A stretch of 7,081 nt of DNA, taken from positions 1-7,081 of the forward strand of contig JBOGGN010000293.1 of assembly GCA_050744165.1 (NCBI GenBank). Direction: 5' to 3'. Position 1 is the first letter of the stretch. Every line of letters begins with the position of its first letter. Of this stretch, positions 1-5,117 are shown piece by piece. Below the pieces are notes generated by a model. It was not told the DNA's origin and did no database searches. It saw only the letters and a list, made by a program, of their open reading frames with translations. This stretch comes from JBOGGN01 sp050744165 (GTDB lineage: Bacteria > Actinomycetota > Acidimicrobiia > Acidimicrobiales > Palsa-688). Made by a program: the position numbers and the translations under genes.

Positions 1-885
1 GGCCTGGAGGGGGGCCTTGCCGAGGAAGCCGGTGGGTTTGTTCCAGGCCACGACCCAGCCCAGCCCGGCCTGAAGGGGGGTGATACCCGGGCCCAGCTCG
101 TGGCCGTGGAGCGGCAGCGCCGCCTCCAAGCGGAGGGTGTCCCGGGCGCCGAGGCCCGCCGGCTGGACGCCCTCGTCGAGCACCGCCTGCCACAGGCCCA
201 CCGCGTGCTCGGCGGGCACGGAGAGCTCGACGCCGTCCTCGCCGGTGTACCCGGTGCCCGCTGCCAAGCAGTCGGTCCCGTCCCAGCGGAACTGTTGGAC
301 GTGGAACCGGGGCACCGCGGCGGCCTCGGGGGCCACCGAGCGAAGGCGGGCTCGGGCCTCGGGGCCCTGAACGGCGATGATTGCCCGGGTCGAGGTGATG
401 TCCGTCGCATCGACCCTGCCGCCAGCCGATTCGGGGCCGCCAGCCGATTCGGGGCCAGCCGATTCGGGGCCGCCAGCCGGCCGCGAGAGGGCGGCGACGA
501 CGCGCTCGGTGTTAGACGCGTTCGGCATGACGTCGAATCGATCGTCATCGACCCACCACACGATGATGTCATCGACGACCGAGGCATCGGCCGGGTCCAG
601 CAGGTGGGTGTACTGCGCCCGGCCGGGGCCGATCTTGGCCAGATCGTTGGTCAGGGTGGCCTGGAGGCGGTCGTAGGCGCCCGGTCCGCTCACCCGCACC
701 GTGCCCAGGTGGCTGACGTCGAAGGCCACCGCATGGCGACGGCAGGCCAGGTGCTCGGCGATGGTGCCCGCCGGGTATGCAAGGGGCATCTCCCAGCCGC
801 CGAAGGGGACCAGCTTGGCGCCGAGCCGGCGGTGCGCCGAGTCGAGCGGCGAGCGATGCCTCAGCCCGTCGCCTTGCTCCCTCAT
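1..885 (-). CDS. gcvT: Aminomethyltransferase (glycine cleavage system T protein), 3' end missing
   Basis: GcvT takes the aminomethyl group from lipoylated GcvH, passes the methylene to tetrahydrofolate and releases ammonia. I translated the minus strand from ATG at 885; the frame stays open to base 1 (295 residues, of a usual 360-370), so the C-terminus lies outside the window. Family landmarks in order are LGAKLVPFGGWEMP near residue 21, FDVSHLG, LTNDL, a VVDD motif containing the expected catalytic Asp, IIAVQGPEA, GYTGEDGVEL and GLGARDTLRLEA. Residues about 134-156 form an inserted Pro-Glu-Ser-Ala-Gly repeat between the two halves of the folate-binding fold (separate entry). The gene begins 21 bp after the preceding small gene and is probably in the same transcript as the MerR gene. 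No strong ribosome binding site precedes ATG 885, but the family N-terminus fits this start. Identity is very secure. Confidence 0.95.
   Translation of the reverse strand, partial: MREQGDGLRHRSPLDSAHRRLGAKLVPFGGWEMPLAYPAGTIAEHLACRRHAVAFDVSHLGTVRVSGPGAYDRLQATLTNDLAKIGPGRAQYTHLLDPADASVVDDIIVWWVDDDRFDVMPNASNTERVVAALSRPAGGPESAGPESAGGPESAGGRVDATDITSTRAIIAVQGPEARARLRSVAPEAAAVPRFHVQQFRWDGTDCLAAGTGYTGEDGVELSVPAEHAVGLWQAVLDEGVQPAGLGARDTLRLEAALPLHGHELGPGITPLQAGLGWVVAWNKPTGFLGKAPLQA
421..471. repeat. In-frame tandem repeat within gcvT (18+18+15 bp)
   Basis: Three head-to-tail copies of GCCAGCCGATTCGGGGCC on the plus strand occupy 421-438, 439-456 and 457-471. The first two are identical and the third lacks only its first three bases. 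All lengths are multiples of three, so the gcvT frame is kept. The encoded segment repeats Pro-Glu-Ser-Ala-Gly(-Gly). A partial further copy (GCCAGCCGG) follows at 472. This looks like a small slippage-type minisatellite. Confidence 0.95.
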
Positions 886-906
886 CGAGGGCAATCTACC
901 GGCGCC

Positions 907-1260
907 CTACGGGCTGACCGACACCCCCGGTTGGAGGCCGAACTTGGCGGCCAGGTTCAGGTAGTCGCGCTGGTACAGGACCTTGATGTTGATCTCGGGA
1001 TGCAACTCGCGAAGCTGCCGCACCTTGCGGTTCTTCTTGGTGACCAGCCGCTGGTTGAGGGTCGTCAACTCGATGTACAGGTCGTAGTCGGGAAGGTAGA
1101 AGTCGGGCCGAAACGCCAGGCACGGCTGGTCGTGTTCGTTGCGCTCCAAGACAAACTCCGTCGGCTCGTACTGCCAGGCCACGCCGTAGAAGTCCAAGAC
1201 GGCGGCGAAGGTGCGCTCTGAATCGTGGGCGAAGCGGGGGCTCTGGACCGCTGCGCCCAT
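907..1260 (-). CDS. Small PD-(D/E)XK nuclease-like protein, function unknown
   Basis: This 117-residue soluble protein has no signal peptide or membrane segment. Its pattern resembles the PD-(D/E)XK nuclease fold: a helix with Glu15, then Pro52-Asp53 in FRPDFYLP, a strand ending in Glu64 (YIELT), a basic stretch at residues 74-79 (TKKNRK), and a final alternating section (INIKVLYQRDY). In a classical active site Glu64 would be followed by x-Lys, but here residue 66 is Thr, and the nearest lysines are 75, 76 and 79. It may be an inactive or variant nuclease, or a nucleic-acid binding domain. From memory, similar domains occur fused in front of hypoxanthine phosphoribosyltransferases in some bacteria, and hpt lies 1.1 kb away in this cluster. 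ATG 1260 lies 4 bp after the merR stop, so translation is probably coupled. The gene is real with high confidence; its function is not known. Confidence 0.8.
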   Translation of the reverse strand: MGAAVQSPRFAHDSERTFAAVLDFYGVAWQYEPTEFVLERNEHDQPCLAFRPDFYLPDYDLYIELTTLNQRLVTKKNRKVRQLRELHPEINIKVLYQRDYLNLAAKFGLQPGVSVSP

Positions 1261-1264
1261 CGGG

Positions 1265-1696
1265 CTAAGCCCCGAGTTCCATGATGGCGGCGTCCACCTC
1301 GGAGACCACCTTGGCCATCGGCACCGTGATGTTGAACATCAGCTGGCCTCCCCGGAGCAGGTCGATGATCTCCTCCTCGGAGCGCAGCAACGCTCGCCCT
1401 TCCTCGATGACCAGGTTGGCTGAGGCCAGGTCCTCGCCGCTTGACCGGAGGCAGTCGATGGCGGCCCGGGCGTGGCGCAGATCGATCCCACCGTCCAGCA
1501 GGCGCTTGATGACCTTCAGTTGGACCAGGTCGAGATACGAATAGCGCCGCTGGGTGCCGCTGCCTCGAGCCTCGGTGATCGAGGGCCGCAACAGGTCCGT
1601 CCGGGCCCAGTAATCGAGCTGACGGTATGTGATGCCCACGACGGAGCACACCTGGGGACCACGAAATCCCTCGTGTCCCTGCTCGGTGCCGGCCAT
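1265..1696 (-). CDS. MerR-family transcriptional regulator, Rv1830 (ResR/McdR) type
   Basis: This 143-residue regulator carries an N-terminal winged HTH of the MerR class. FRGPQVCSVVGITYRQLDYWART (residues 11-33) holds the recognition helix, RYSYLDLVQLKVIKRLLDGGI (51-71) holds the wing and following helices, and residues 72-115 form the dimerisation helix. It closely resembles M. tuberculosis Rv1830, linked in mycobacteria to cell division control and antibiotic recovery, and it sits beside a DUF151 gene as Rv1830 does. No Cys pattern for metal sensing is seen and the effector region is short. I chose ATG 1696 because GGAGG ends 6 nt upstream (1703-1707) and the family N-terminus begins there. 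The longer frame from TTG 1777 would start inside the -35 box. Its own promoter and a large palindrome lie immediately upstream, so autoregulation is likely. Two further genes follow closely. Confidence 0.92.
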   Translation of the reverse strand: MAGTEQGHEGFRGPQVCSVVGITYRQLDYWARTDLLRPSITEARGSGTQRRYSYLDLVQLKVIKRLLDGGIDLRHARAAIDCLRSSGEDLASANLVIEEGRALLRSEEEIIDLLRGGQLMFNITVPMAKVVSEVDAAIMELGA

Positions 1697-1702
1697 GCTG
1701 TC

Positions 1703-1707
1703 CCTCC
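1703..1707 (-). promoter_or_regulatory. Ribosome binding site of the Rv1830-type merR gene
   Basis: The minus strand reads GGGGAGGGACAGC directly before ATG 1696, giving a GGAGG core with a 6 nt spacer. It is the best Shine-Dalgarno match I found in the window and it settles the start codon against the longer TTG alternative at 1777. Confidence 0.8.
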
Positions 1708-1714
1708 CCGGGTG

Positions 1715-1746
1715 GCTCACAGAGGCGTAGTTACGCCGATGTGAGC
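1715..1746. promoter_or_regulatory. 32 bp interrupted palindrome, candidate operator of merR
   Basis: The plus strand reads GCTCACA - GA - GGCGTA - GT - TACGCC - GA - TGTGAGC. The outer 7 bp arms (1715-1721 and 1740-1746) and inner 6 bp arms (1724-1729 and 1732-1737) are perfectly complementary, giving 13 of 16 symmetric positions. A further TACGCC at 1752-1757 lies exactly 20 bp from the inner arm at 1732 and touches the -10 box. The predicted transcription start (about 1741) falls inside one outer arm, so the mRNA could not contain the full outer stem. That favours a DNA operator bound by a dimeric regulator, plausibly this MerR protein, over an RNA hairpin. The binding partner is inferred. 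Confidence 0.75.
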
Positions 1747-1747
1747 G

Positions 1748-1777
1748 AGGATACGCCTTTCGGCGGCCGGCCGTCAA
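1748..1777 (-). promoter_or_regulatory. Sigma-A type promoter of the merR - nuclease-like - gcvT transcript
   Basis: On the minus strand TTGACG (1777-1772) is followed by an 18 bp spacer and TATCCT (1753-1748), a good match to the vegetative consensus. An 18 bp spacer is slightly long; MerR-type activators often act on promoters with 19-20 bp spacers. Transcription should begin near 1741, leaving a leader of about 45 nt before ATG 1696. Confidence 0.7.
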
Positions 1778-1797
1778 TCGCCCCTGCTCTCGCCGAG

Positions 1798-1855
1798 CCG
1801 GGCCTTGCCGGGCCCCCGGTCCCGCCGAGCCCTAGTTGCGGCCGGCGCCCGCGCC
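1798..1855 (-). terminator. GC-rich hairpins after the DUF151 gene, possible terminator
   Basis: Within 10-70 nt after the DUF151 stop there are two GC-rich inverted repeats: GGCGC/GCGCC at 1844-1855 and GGGCC-TTGCCG-GGCCC at 1800-1815, extendable to 1798-1819 with a bulge. Neither is followed by a T tract. Such hairpins can end transcription in actinobacteria, and a new promoter follows at once, which suits an operon end. Efficiency cannot be judged from sequence. Confidence 0.35.
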
Positions 1856-1864
1856 TGAGGGGGA

Positions 1865-2365
1865 CTACGAGCTGAAGTCCTCCGGCTTCACGCCCTCGAT
1901 GAATTCCCGGAACTTGCGCTCCAACTCGTCCTGGTTGGGTGCCGCTTCGGACTCGTCGTCGCCCTGGAGTACCACACCCTCGGCGTCGAGCAGTGCCTCT
2001 TCGGCGTAGATGGTCGTGCCCAGCCGGGTCGCCAGCGCGATGGCATCGGAAGGGCGGGCCGACACGGTGTGGCGATGTCCTGCCAGCGTGATGCGAAGCT
2101 CGGCGAAGAAGGTGTTCTCCCGGAGCTCGGTGATGACGACGCAGTCGACGACCGCCCCGAGCTCACCGAGGATGTCGCGCATCAGGTCATGGGTCATCGG
2201 TCGGGCGGTCGGCACGCCCTGGAGGGCATAGGCGATGGCCGTTGCCTCGGCGGCGCCGATGTAGATCGGCAGCGTCCGGCGCGAACCCTCGGCTTCCTGC
2301 AACAAAAGGATCGGCGTGTTGGTGGGAAGCTCGACTCGGACGGCGGCCAGATTCATCTCGACCAT
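1865..2365 (-). CDS. DUF151 / bifunctional nuclease (BFN) domain protein, Rv1829 type
   Basis: This 166-residue cytosolic protein has the DUF151 (BFN) fold along most of its length. LPIYIGAAEATAIAYALQG (residues 32-50), RPMTHDLMRDIL (55-66), ITELRENTFFAEL (78-90) and SARPSDAIALATRLG (102-116) are the family signatures. The acidic tail and the ending ERKFREFIEGVKPEDF (149-164) match the C-terminus of M. tuberculosis Rv1829 as I recall it. Plant and thermophile relatives have been described as dual DNase/RNase enzymes, but the bacterial role is poorly defined. ATG 2365 lies 9 bp after the hpt stop. A second in-frame ATG at residue 4 is possible, since neither has a clear ribosome binding site. 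The gene appears to be last in the gcvH-led operon, and its neighbourhood between two MerR genes is conserved in actinobacteria apart from the hpt insertion. Confidence 0.92.
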   Translation of the reverse strand: MVEMNLAAVRVELPTNTPILLLQEAEGSRRTLPIYIGAAEATAIAYALQGVPTARPMTHDLMRDILGELGAVVDCVVITELRENTFFAELRITLAGHRHTVSARPSDAIALATRLGTTIYAEEALLDAEGVVLQGDDESEAAPNQDELERKFREFIEGVKPEDFSS

Positions 2366-2374
2366 GAATGAAAC

Positions 2375-2971
2375 TTAGCTCGCGTAGAGCGTTTCGACGT
2401 AGGCGGCCGGGTCGCTTTGCAGTGTGCGCAGGTCGGCCGCCACGATGCGGTCGAGGTTGCGGTAATACTCCTTGAAGTCCATGCCATAACCAAGCACGAA
2501 CTCGTCGCCGATCTGGAAGCCGACGAACCTGAGGGGGACCGGCACCAGCCGGCGGGCCGATTTGTCCAGCAAGGAGCACACTTCGACGCTATTTGGCTGG
2601 CGCCTGCGCAGCTCGCCGAGCACGTAGGTGGCGGTGAGGCCGGTGTCCACGATGTCCTGCACCAGCACCACGTCGCGACCCCAGACGTCGGTGTCGAGGT
2701 CCTTCAGAAGGCGGACCCGACCGGTGTTCTCGGCGTAGGCGGAGATGGCCAGGAAGTCGACGGTTGCCGGCACGGTGGTGGCTCGGATCAGGTCGGCCAG
2801 GAAGACCACGCTGCCCTTCAACACCCCGACAAGCAAGACACCCGCCGGGTAGGCATCCGAGAGCTCGCGGCCCAAGCGGGCGACTGCCGCCTGGAGTTGC
2901 TCGGGACCGACGAGCACGCGCGGCGGCACCGGTCGCCGGCCCCCGGGGCGCGCCGCCGGGTCAGACGCCAT
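2375..2971 (-). CDS. hpt: Hypoxanthine (guanine) phosphoribosyltransferase
   Basis: This cytosolic enzyme converts hypoxanthine or guanine plus PRPP to IMP or GMP in purine salvage. Its 198 residues fit the family (about 180-200). Visible motifs are LLVGVLKGSVVFLADL (residues 46-61, with the PPi loop Lys52-Gly53), DFLAISAYAENTGRVRLLKDLD (72-93, flexible loop), the PRPP motif VLVQDIVDTGLT (102-113), LLDKSARR (134-141, with the purine-contacting Lys137), VGFQIGDEFVLGYGMDF and EYYRNL. The usual Glu-Asp pair of the PRPP motif is Gln105-Asp106 here, while Asp109 is kept. The first 17 residues are Pro/Arg-rich and unlikely to be structured. ATG 2971 is 7 bp after the stop of the upstream MerR gene, so co-transcription is likely. 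Mycobacteria have no hpt at this place. Confidence 0.95.
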   Translation of the reverse strand: MASDPAARPGGRRPVPPRVLVGPEQLQAAVARLGRELSDAYPAGVLLVGVLKGSVVFLADLIRATTVPATVDFLAISAYAENTGRVRLLKDLDTDVWGRDVVLVQDIVDTGLTATYVLGELRRRQPNSVEVCSLLDKSARRLVPVPLRFVGFQIGDEFVLGYGMDFKEYYRNLDRIVAADLRTLQSDPAAYVETLYAS

Positions 2972-2978
2972 CAGGGGC

Positions 2979-4523
2979 TCAGAAGGTGTTGCCCAGCGCC
3001 TGGCGCAGCAGCGCGGCTCGCAGGTCGCCGCTCAGCCGCCCCAGATCCTCCAGCGCCATGGCTGCTTGCTGGCGCGCCTGGGGATTGCGCTGCTTCACGA
3101 GGGGCATGATGATCTGCTCGAAGAGCGCCGATTCACGCTCGGCGGCGTTCTTGTACATCCTCAGGTGCCGCGCCTCGATGCCGTGCCGGGCGAACCCCGC
3201 CGCCAGCGCCGCCACCAGGTACGCGTTCTCGTCGAAGTACATCGAGCCGCCAAGATCCCGGCCGGAGATGAGACCGAAGCGCAACAACTCGTCGATGGAC
3301 CCGGCACTGAGGCCGGTCGCCTCGGTCAGCTCGTCGACGGTGTAGTTGCGGTCACCCCGACCGGGGTCGCTCATGCCGCCCCCGCCGCCGAGCAGTCCCG
3401 CTACGCCTCGACTCGGTGGCCCGGCCGGTGTTCGGGCGCCGGCACCGGCCTGGGCGAAGGTCCCGGGGCCACGGTTGGGTCCCGTCTCGCCTCGGTAGCC
3501 GGATCCCGTCGGACCGGACCCCGTCGGTCTCGGCGCCCCGGTCGGACTTCCGGGTCTCGCGAGACCCGATGCCCCGGTCGGACTTCCGGGTCTCGTGGGA
3601 CCCGCGATGGTGTCCCGTGGGTCCCTCGTGCCGCCGGCCGTTCCGTAGCCGCCCGACCGGTCCGGGACATCGGGCCGGCCGTAGCCGCCCGTCCTCGTCG
3701 GCACACCGGAGCCCGCCCCCCTCCAGCCCTCGTCACCCGGTCCCGTCGTCGTGGCGCCCCAGCCCTCGTCGCCGGGTTCGTTCGTGGCGCCCCGCCAGCC
3801 CCCGCCGTCAGGTTCCTGGGTCGCGCCGCCCCAGCCGGCGTCCCCATCGGCGCCTGTGGTCGACCCACCGCGACTGACGCCGGTATCACGAACTTGGCCG
3901 CCACCGGCAGCGCCGATGGCCGGCTCCCTTGGATCCGACTCTGTCTGGCCGCCAACCCCAACGTCGCCGGGGAAGCCAGGGCCGGTGCTGCCTGGTCGGC
4001 CCCCCCCGGTCTGCTCGCCGAAGGACCCGGCAGACGGCCGCCCGCGACCGGCGACGGCCCCACCAGCCACGCTCTCATCCACACCCTCGGCACGACCGCC
4101 GCCCGACGCTGGCGCCCCCGCGGAGCCCCCGGCACCAGCCGGGCCCGGCGAACGAACGCGATTCGAACCCTCCGTTCCCCCGGCGCCTCCCGGGAGCGAT
4201 CCCAAACGAGGCCCCCCGGACCCTTGCGCACCGGCGATCCCGAGTTCGTCGGGAAGTTCCACCGTCGGTGGAGAGTCCGGCAACTCCCCCAGCCGCCCCT
4301 TGATGACCTTGAGCGGCAGGAAGTTCTCCTGCTGCTGGCGCAGAATCCACCGCAGCCGTTCGACATCTTCGTCGTAGAACTTGCGGTATCCCGACGGGGT
4401 CCGCTCGGGATCGAGCAGCCCCTGGCTCTCCAAGAAGCGGATCTTGGAGATAGTCACGTTGGGAAACTCTTCGCGCAAGAGCGACAACACCTCGCCGATG
4501 GACAGATGGCCCCGGTCGGCCAC
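2979..4523 (-). CDS. ftsR: MerR-family regulator of FtsR (Rv1828) type with very long repeat-rich linker
   Basis: The protein has 514 residues against about 250 for FtsR/Rv1828. The N-terminal MerR HTH (residues 7-80) contains LSIGEVLSLLREEFPNVTIS, KIRFLESQGLL and TPSGYRKFY. The C-terminal domain (392-514) contains NYTVDELTEATG, MYFDENAYLVAALA, FARHGIEARHLRMYKNAAERE and IIMPLVKQ. Both ends match the family in one frame, so the segment between them (82-391) must be translated: Gly/Pro/Thr/Ser/Arg-rich, predicted disordered, with 12-residue repeats. In Corynebacterium glutamicum FtsR activates ftsZ; a similar division role is inferred here. GTG 4523 follows the garA stop by 4 bp, so coupling is likely. 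An internal ATG (Met384, base 3374) lies just before the C-terminal domain and could give a short product. The orthology is strong; the symbol is by homology. Confidence 0.88.
   Translation of the reverse strand: MADRGHLSIGEVLSLLREEFPNVTISKIRFLESQGLLDPERTPSGYRKFYDEDVERLRWILRQQQENFLPLKVIKGRLGELPDSPPTVELPDELGIAGAQGSGGPRLGSLPGGAGGTEGSNRVRSPGPAGAGGSAGAPASGGGRAEGVDESVAGGAVAGRGRPSAGSFGEQTGGGRPGSTGPGFPGDVGVGGQTESDPREPAIGAAGGGQVRDTGVSRGGSTTGADGDAGWGGATQEPDGGGWRGATNEPGDEGWGATTTGPGDEGWRGAGSGVPTRTGGYGRPDVPDRSGGYGTAGGTRDPRDTIAGPTRPGSPTGASGLARPGSPTGAPRPTGSGPTGSGYRGETGPNRGPGTFAQAGAGARTPAGPPSRGVAGLLGGGGGMSDPGRGDRNYTVDELTEATGLSAGSIDELLRFGLISGRDLGGSMYFDENAYLVAALAAGFARHGIEARHLRMYKNAAERESALFEQIIMPLVKQRNPQARQQAAMALEDLGRLSGDLRAALLRQALGNTF
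3535..3595. repeat. 36 bp-period direct repeat in ftsR linker (Arg-Pro-Gly-Ser-Pro-Thr-Gly-Ala)
   Basis: A 25 bp sequence starting GCCCCGGTCGGACTTCCGGG occurs identically at 3535-3559 and 3571-3595, offset by 36 bp. It encodes RPGSPTGA twice at residues 311-318 and 323-330 of the FtsR-like protein. Perfect identity at synonymous sites suggests recent duplication. Confidence 0.9.
3643..3842. repeat. 36 bp-period degenerate repeats in ftsR linker (GGYG and GW units)
   Basis: Two copies of CCGTAGCCGCCC start at 3643 and 3679 (36 bp apart) and encode Gly-Gly-Tyr-Gly at residues 279 and 291. Four degenerate units marked by CCAGCC start at 3723, 3759, 3795 and 3831, each exactly 36 bp apart. They encode 12-residue units beginning Gly-Trp at residues 230, 242, 254 and 266, with a consensus near GW(R/G)GAT-x-EPGDE. 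The aromatic residue at fixed intervals in a Gly-rich chain is the notable feature. Confidence 0.85.
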
Positions 4524-4527
4524 TGGC

Positions 4528-5019
4528 TCAGGCCTCGCTCACGCTGGACAGGAACACCAGCCGGAACTTCCCGATCTGCACCTCGTCGCCGTTGCGCAGC
4601 CGCCCCTCGTCGATGCGTTCCCGGTTCACGTACGTGCCGTTCAGCGAGCCCACGTCGCGCACCACGTACTCAACCCCATGGCGCACGAATTCGGCGTGGC
4701 GACGGGAGACGGTGATGTCGTCCAGGAAGATGTCGCTTTCGGGGTGGCGGCCGGCGTCGGTCGTGTCGTGCTCGAGCACGAAACGAGACCCGGCGTTGGG
4801 CCCCCGCTTCACCACGAGGACTCCGTAGCCCTCGGGGACCTCGTCGAGGGTGACGCTGATCTCCTCGTCGGCGACCTCGCCCGCGGACTCGACGGGCTGG
4901 AAGGTAATGGTGGTGGGCTCGTCCTCGGCTCGGAAGTCAAGGCCGGCCCCGCACGAAGAGCAGAAGTTAGAACCGGCGGGATTCTGGTGCCCGCATTGGT
5001 TGCAGAAGACGCCGTTCAC
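4528..5019 (-). CDS. garA: GarA/OdhI-like FHA-domain protein with N-terminal zinc ribbon
   Basis: This 163-residue cytosolic protein has a zinc ribbon at residues 6-23 (Cys6, Cys9, Cys20, Cys23) and a C-terminal FHA domain at about 67-157. FHA landmarks are GRHPESDIFLDD (Arg91), TVSRRHAEF (Ser105, His108), and DVGSLNGTYVNRE (Asn127). VLVVKRGPNAGSRF and DEVQIGKFRLVFL are nearly identical to M. tuberculosis GarA as I recall it. GarA and corynebacterial OdhI bind and inhibit 2-oxoglutarate dehydrogenase and related glutamate enzymes until a Ser/Thr kinase phosphorylates an N-terminal Thr-Thr motif. Thr36-Thr37 in EPTTITF aligns with the ETTSVF motif. GTG 5019 is supported by the complete zinc ribbon; GAGGG lies 10 nt upstream. 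The gene follows gcvH by 98 bp and precedes ftsR by 4 bp. The symbol is by homology; the zinc ribbon is absent from mycobacterial GarA. Confidence 0.9.
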   Translation of the reverse strand: MNGVFCNQCGHQNPAGSNFCSSCGAGLDFRAEDEPTTITFQPVESAGEVADEEISVTLDEVPEGYGVLVVKRGPNAGSRFVLEHDTTDAGRHPESDIFLDDITVSRRHAEFVRHGVEYVVRDVGSLNGTYVNRERIDEGRLRNGDEVQIGKFRLVFLSSVSEA

Positions 5020-5064
5020 CAGGACCGCGCCCTCACCGGGGCCCGGCCACTCAGCGCGAGCCCC

Positions 5065-5090
5065 CAGCGCAGCCCCTCGGCGGGGCGCTG
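5065..5090. promoter_or_regulatory. GC-rich hairpin between gcvH and garA
   Basis: GCCCC-TCGGC-GGGGC (5072-5086) forms the stem and loop, and flanking CAGC/GCTG arms (5065-5068 and 5087-5090) extend it around a 3 nt bulge. It lies 28 nt after the gcvH stop. There is no T tract in the minus-strand direction, so it may be an attenuator, an RNA processing or stability element, or a partial terminator lowering garA expression relative to gcvH. Confidence 0.45.
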
Positions 5091-5117
5091 TTTGGCGACG
5101 CGGGGTCCGACCACGAG

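Noticed and set aside
100..1221. Plus-strand open frame of 373 codons
   Set aside because: It is the antisense shadow of gcvT and the nuclease-like gene; the minus-strand translation gives full GcvT signatures.
1697..1777. N-terminal extension of the second MerR protein from TTG 1777
   Set aside because: It would start within the -35 box and run through the promoter and palindrome; ATG 1696 has a good ribosome binding site and fits the family N-terminus.
1787..1831. Repeated CGCCGAGCC blocks as a mobile element end or attachment site
   Set aside because: Two short GC-rich copies are expected by chance at this composition; no integrase, transposase or flanking duplication is present.
3535..3842. 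36 bp-spaced repeats as a CRISPR array
   Set aside because: There are no spacers between conserved repeats, the motifs differ, and all lie in the frame of a protein whose two ends are conserved.
3066..4715. Plus-strand open frame of 549 codons opposite ftsR and garA
   Set aside because: It lies opposite two clearly homologous minus-strand genes, is Pro/Arg/Ala-rich as expected for a GC-rich antisense frame, and has no recognisable motif.
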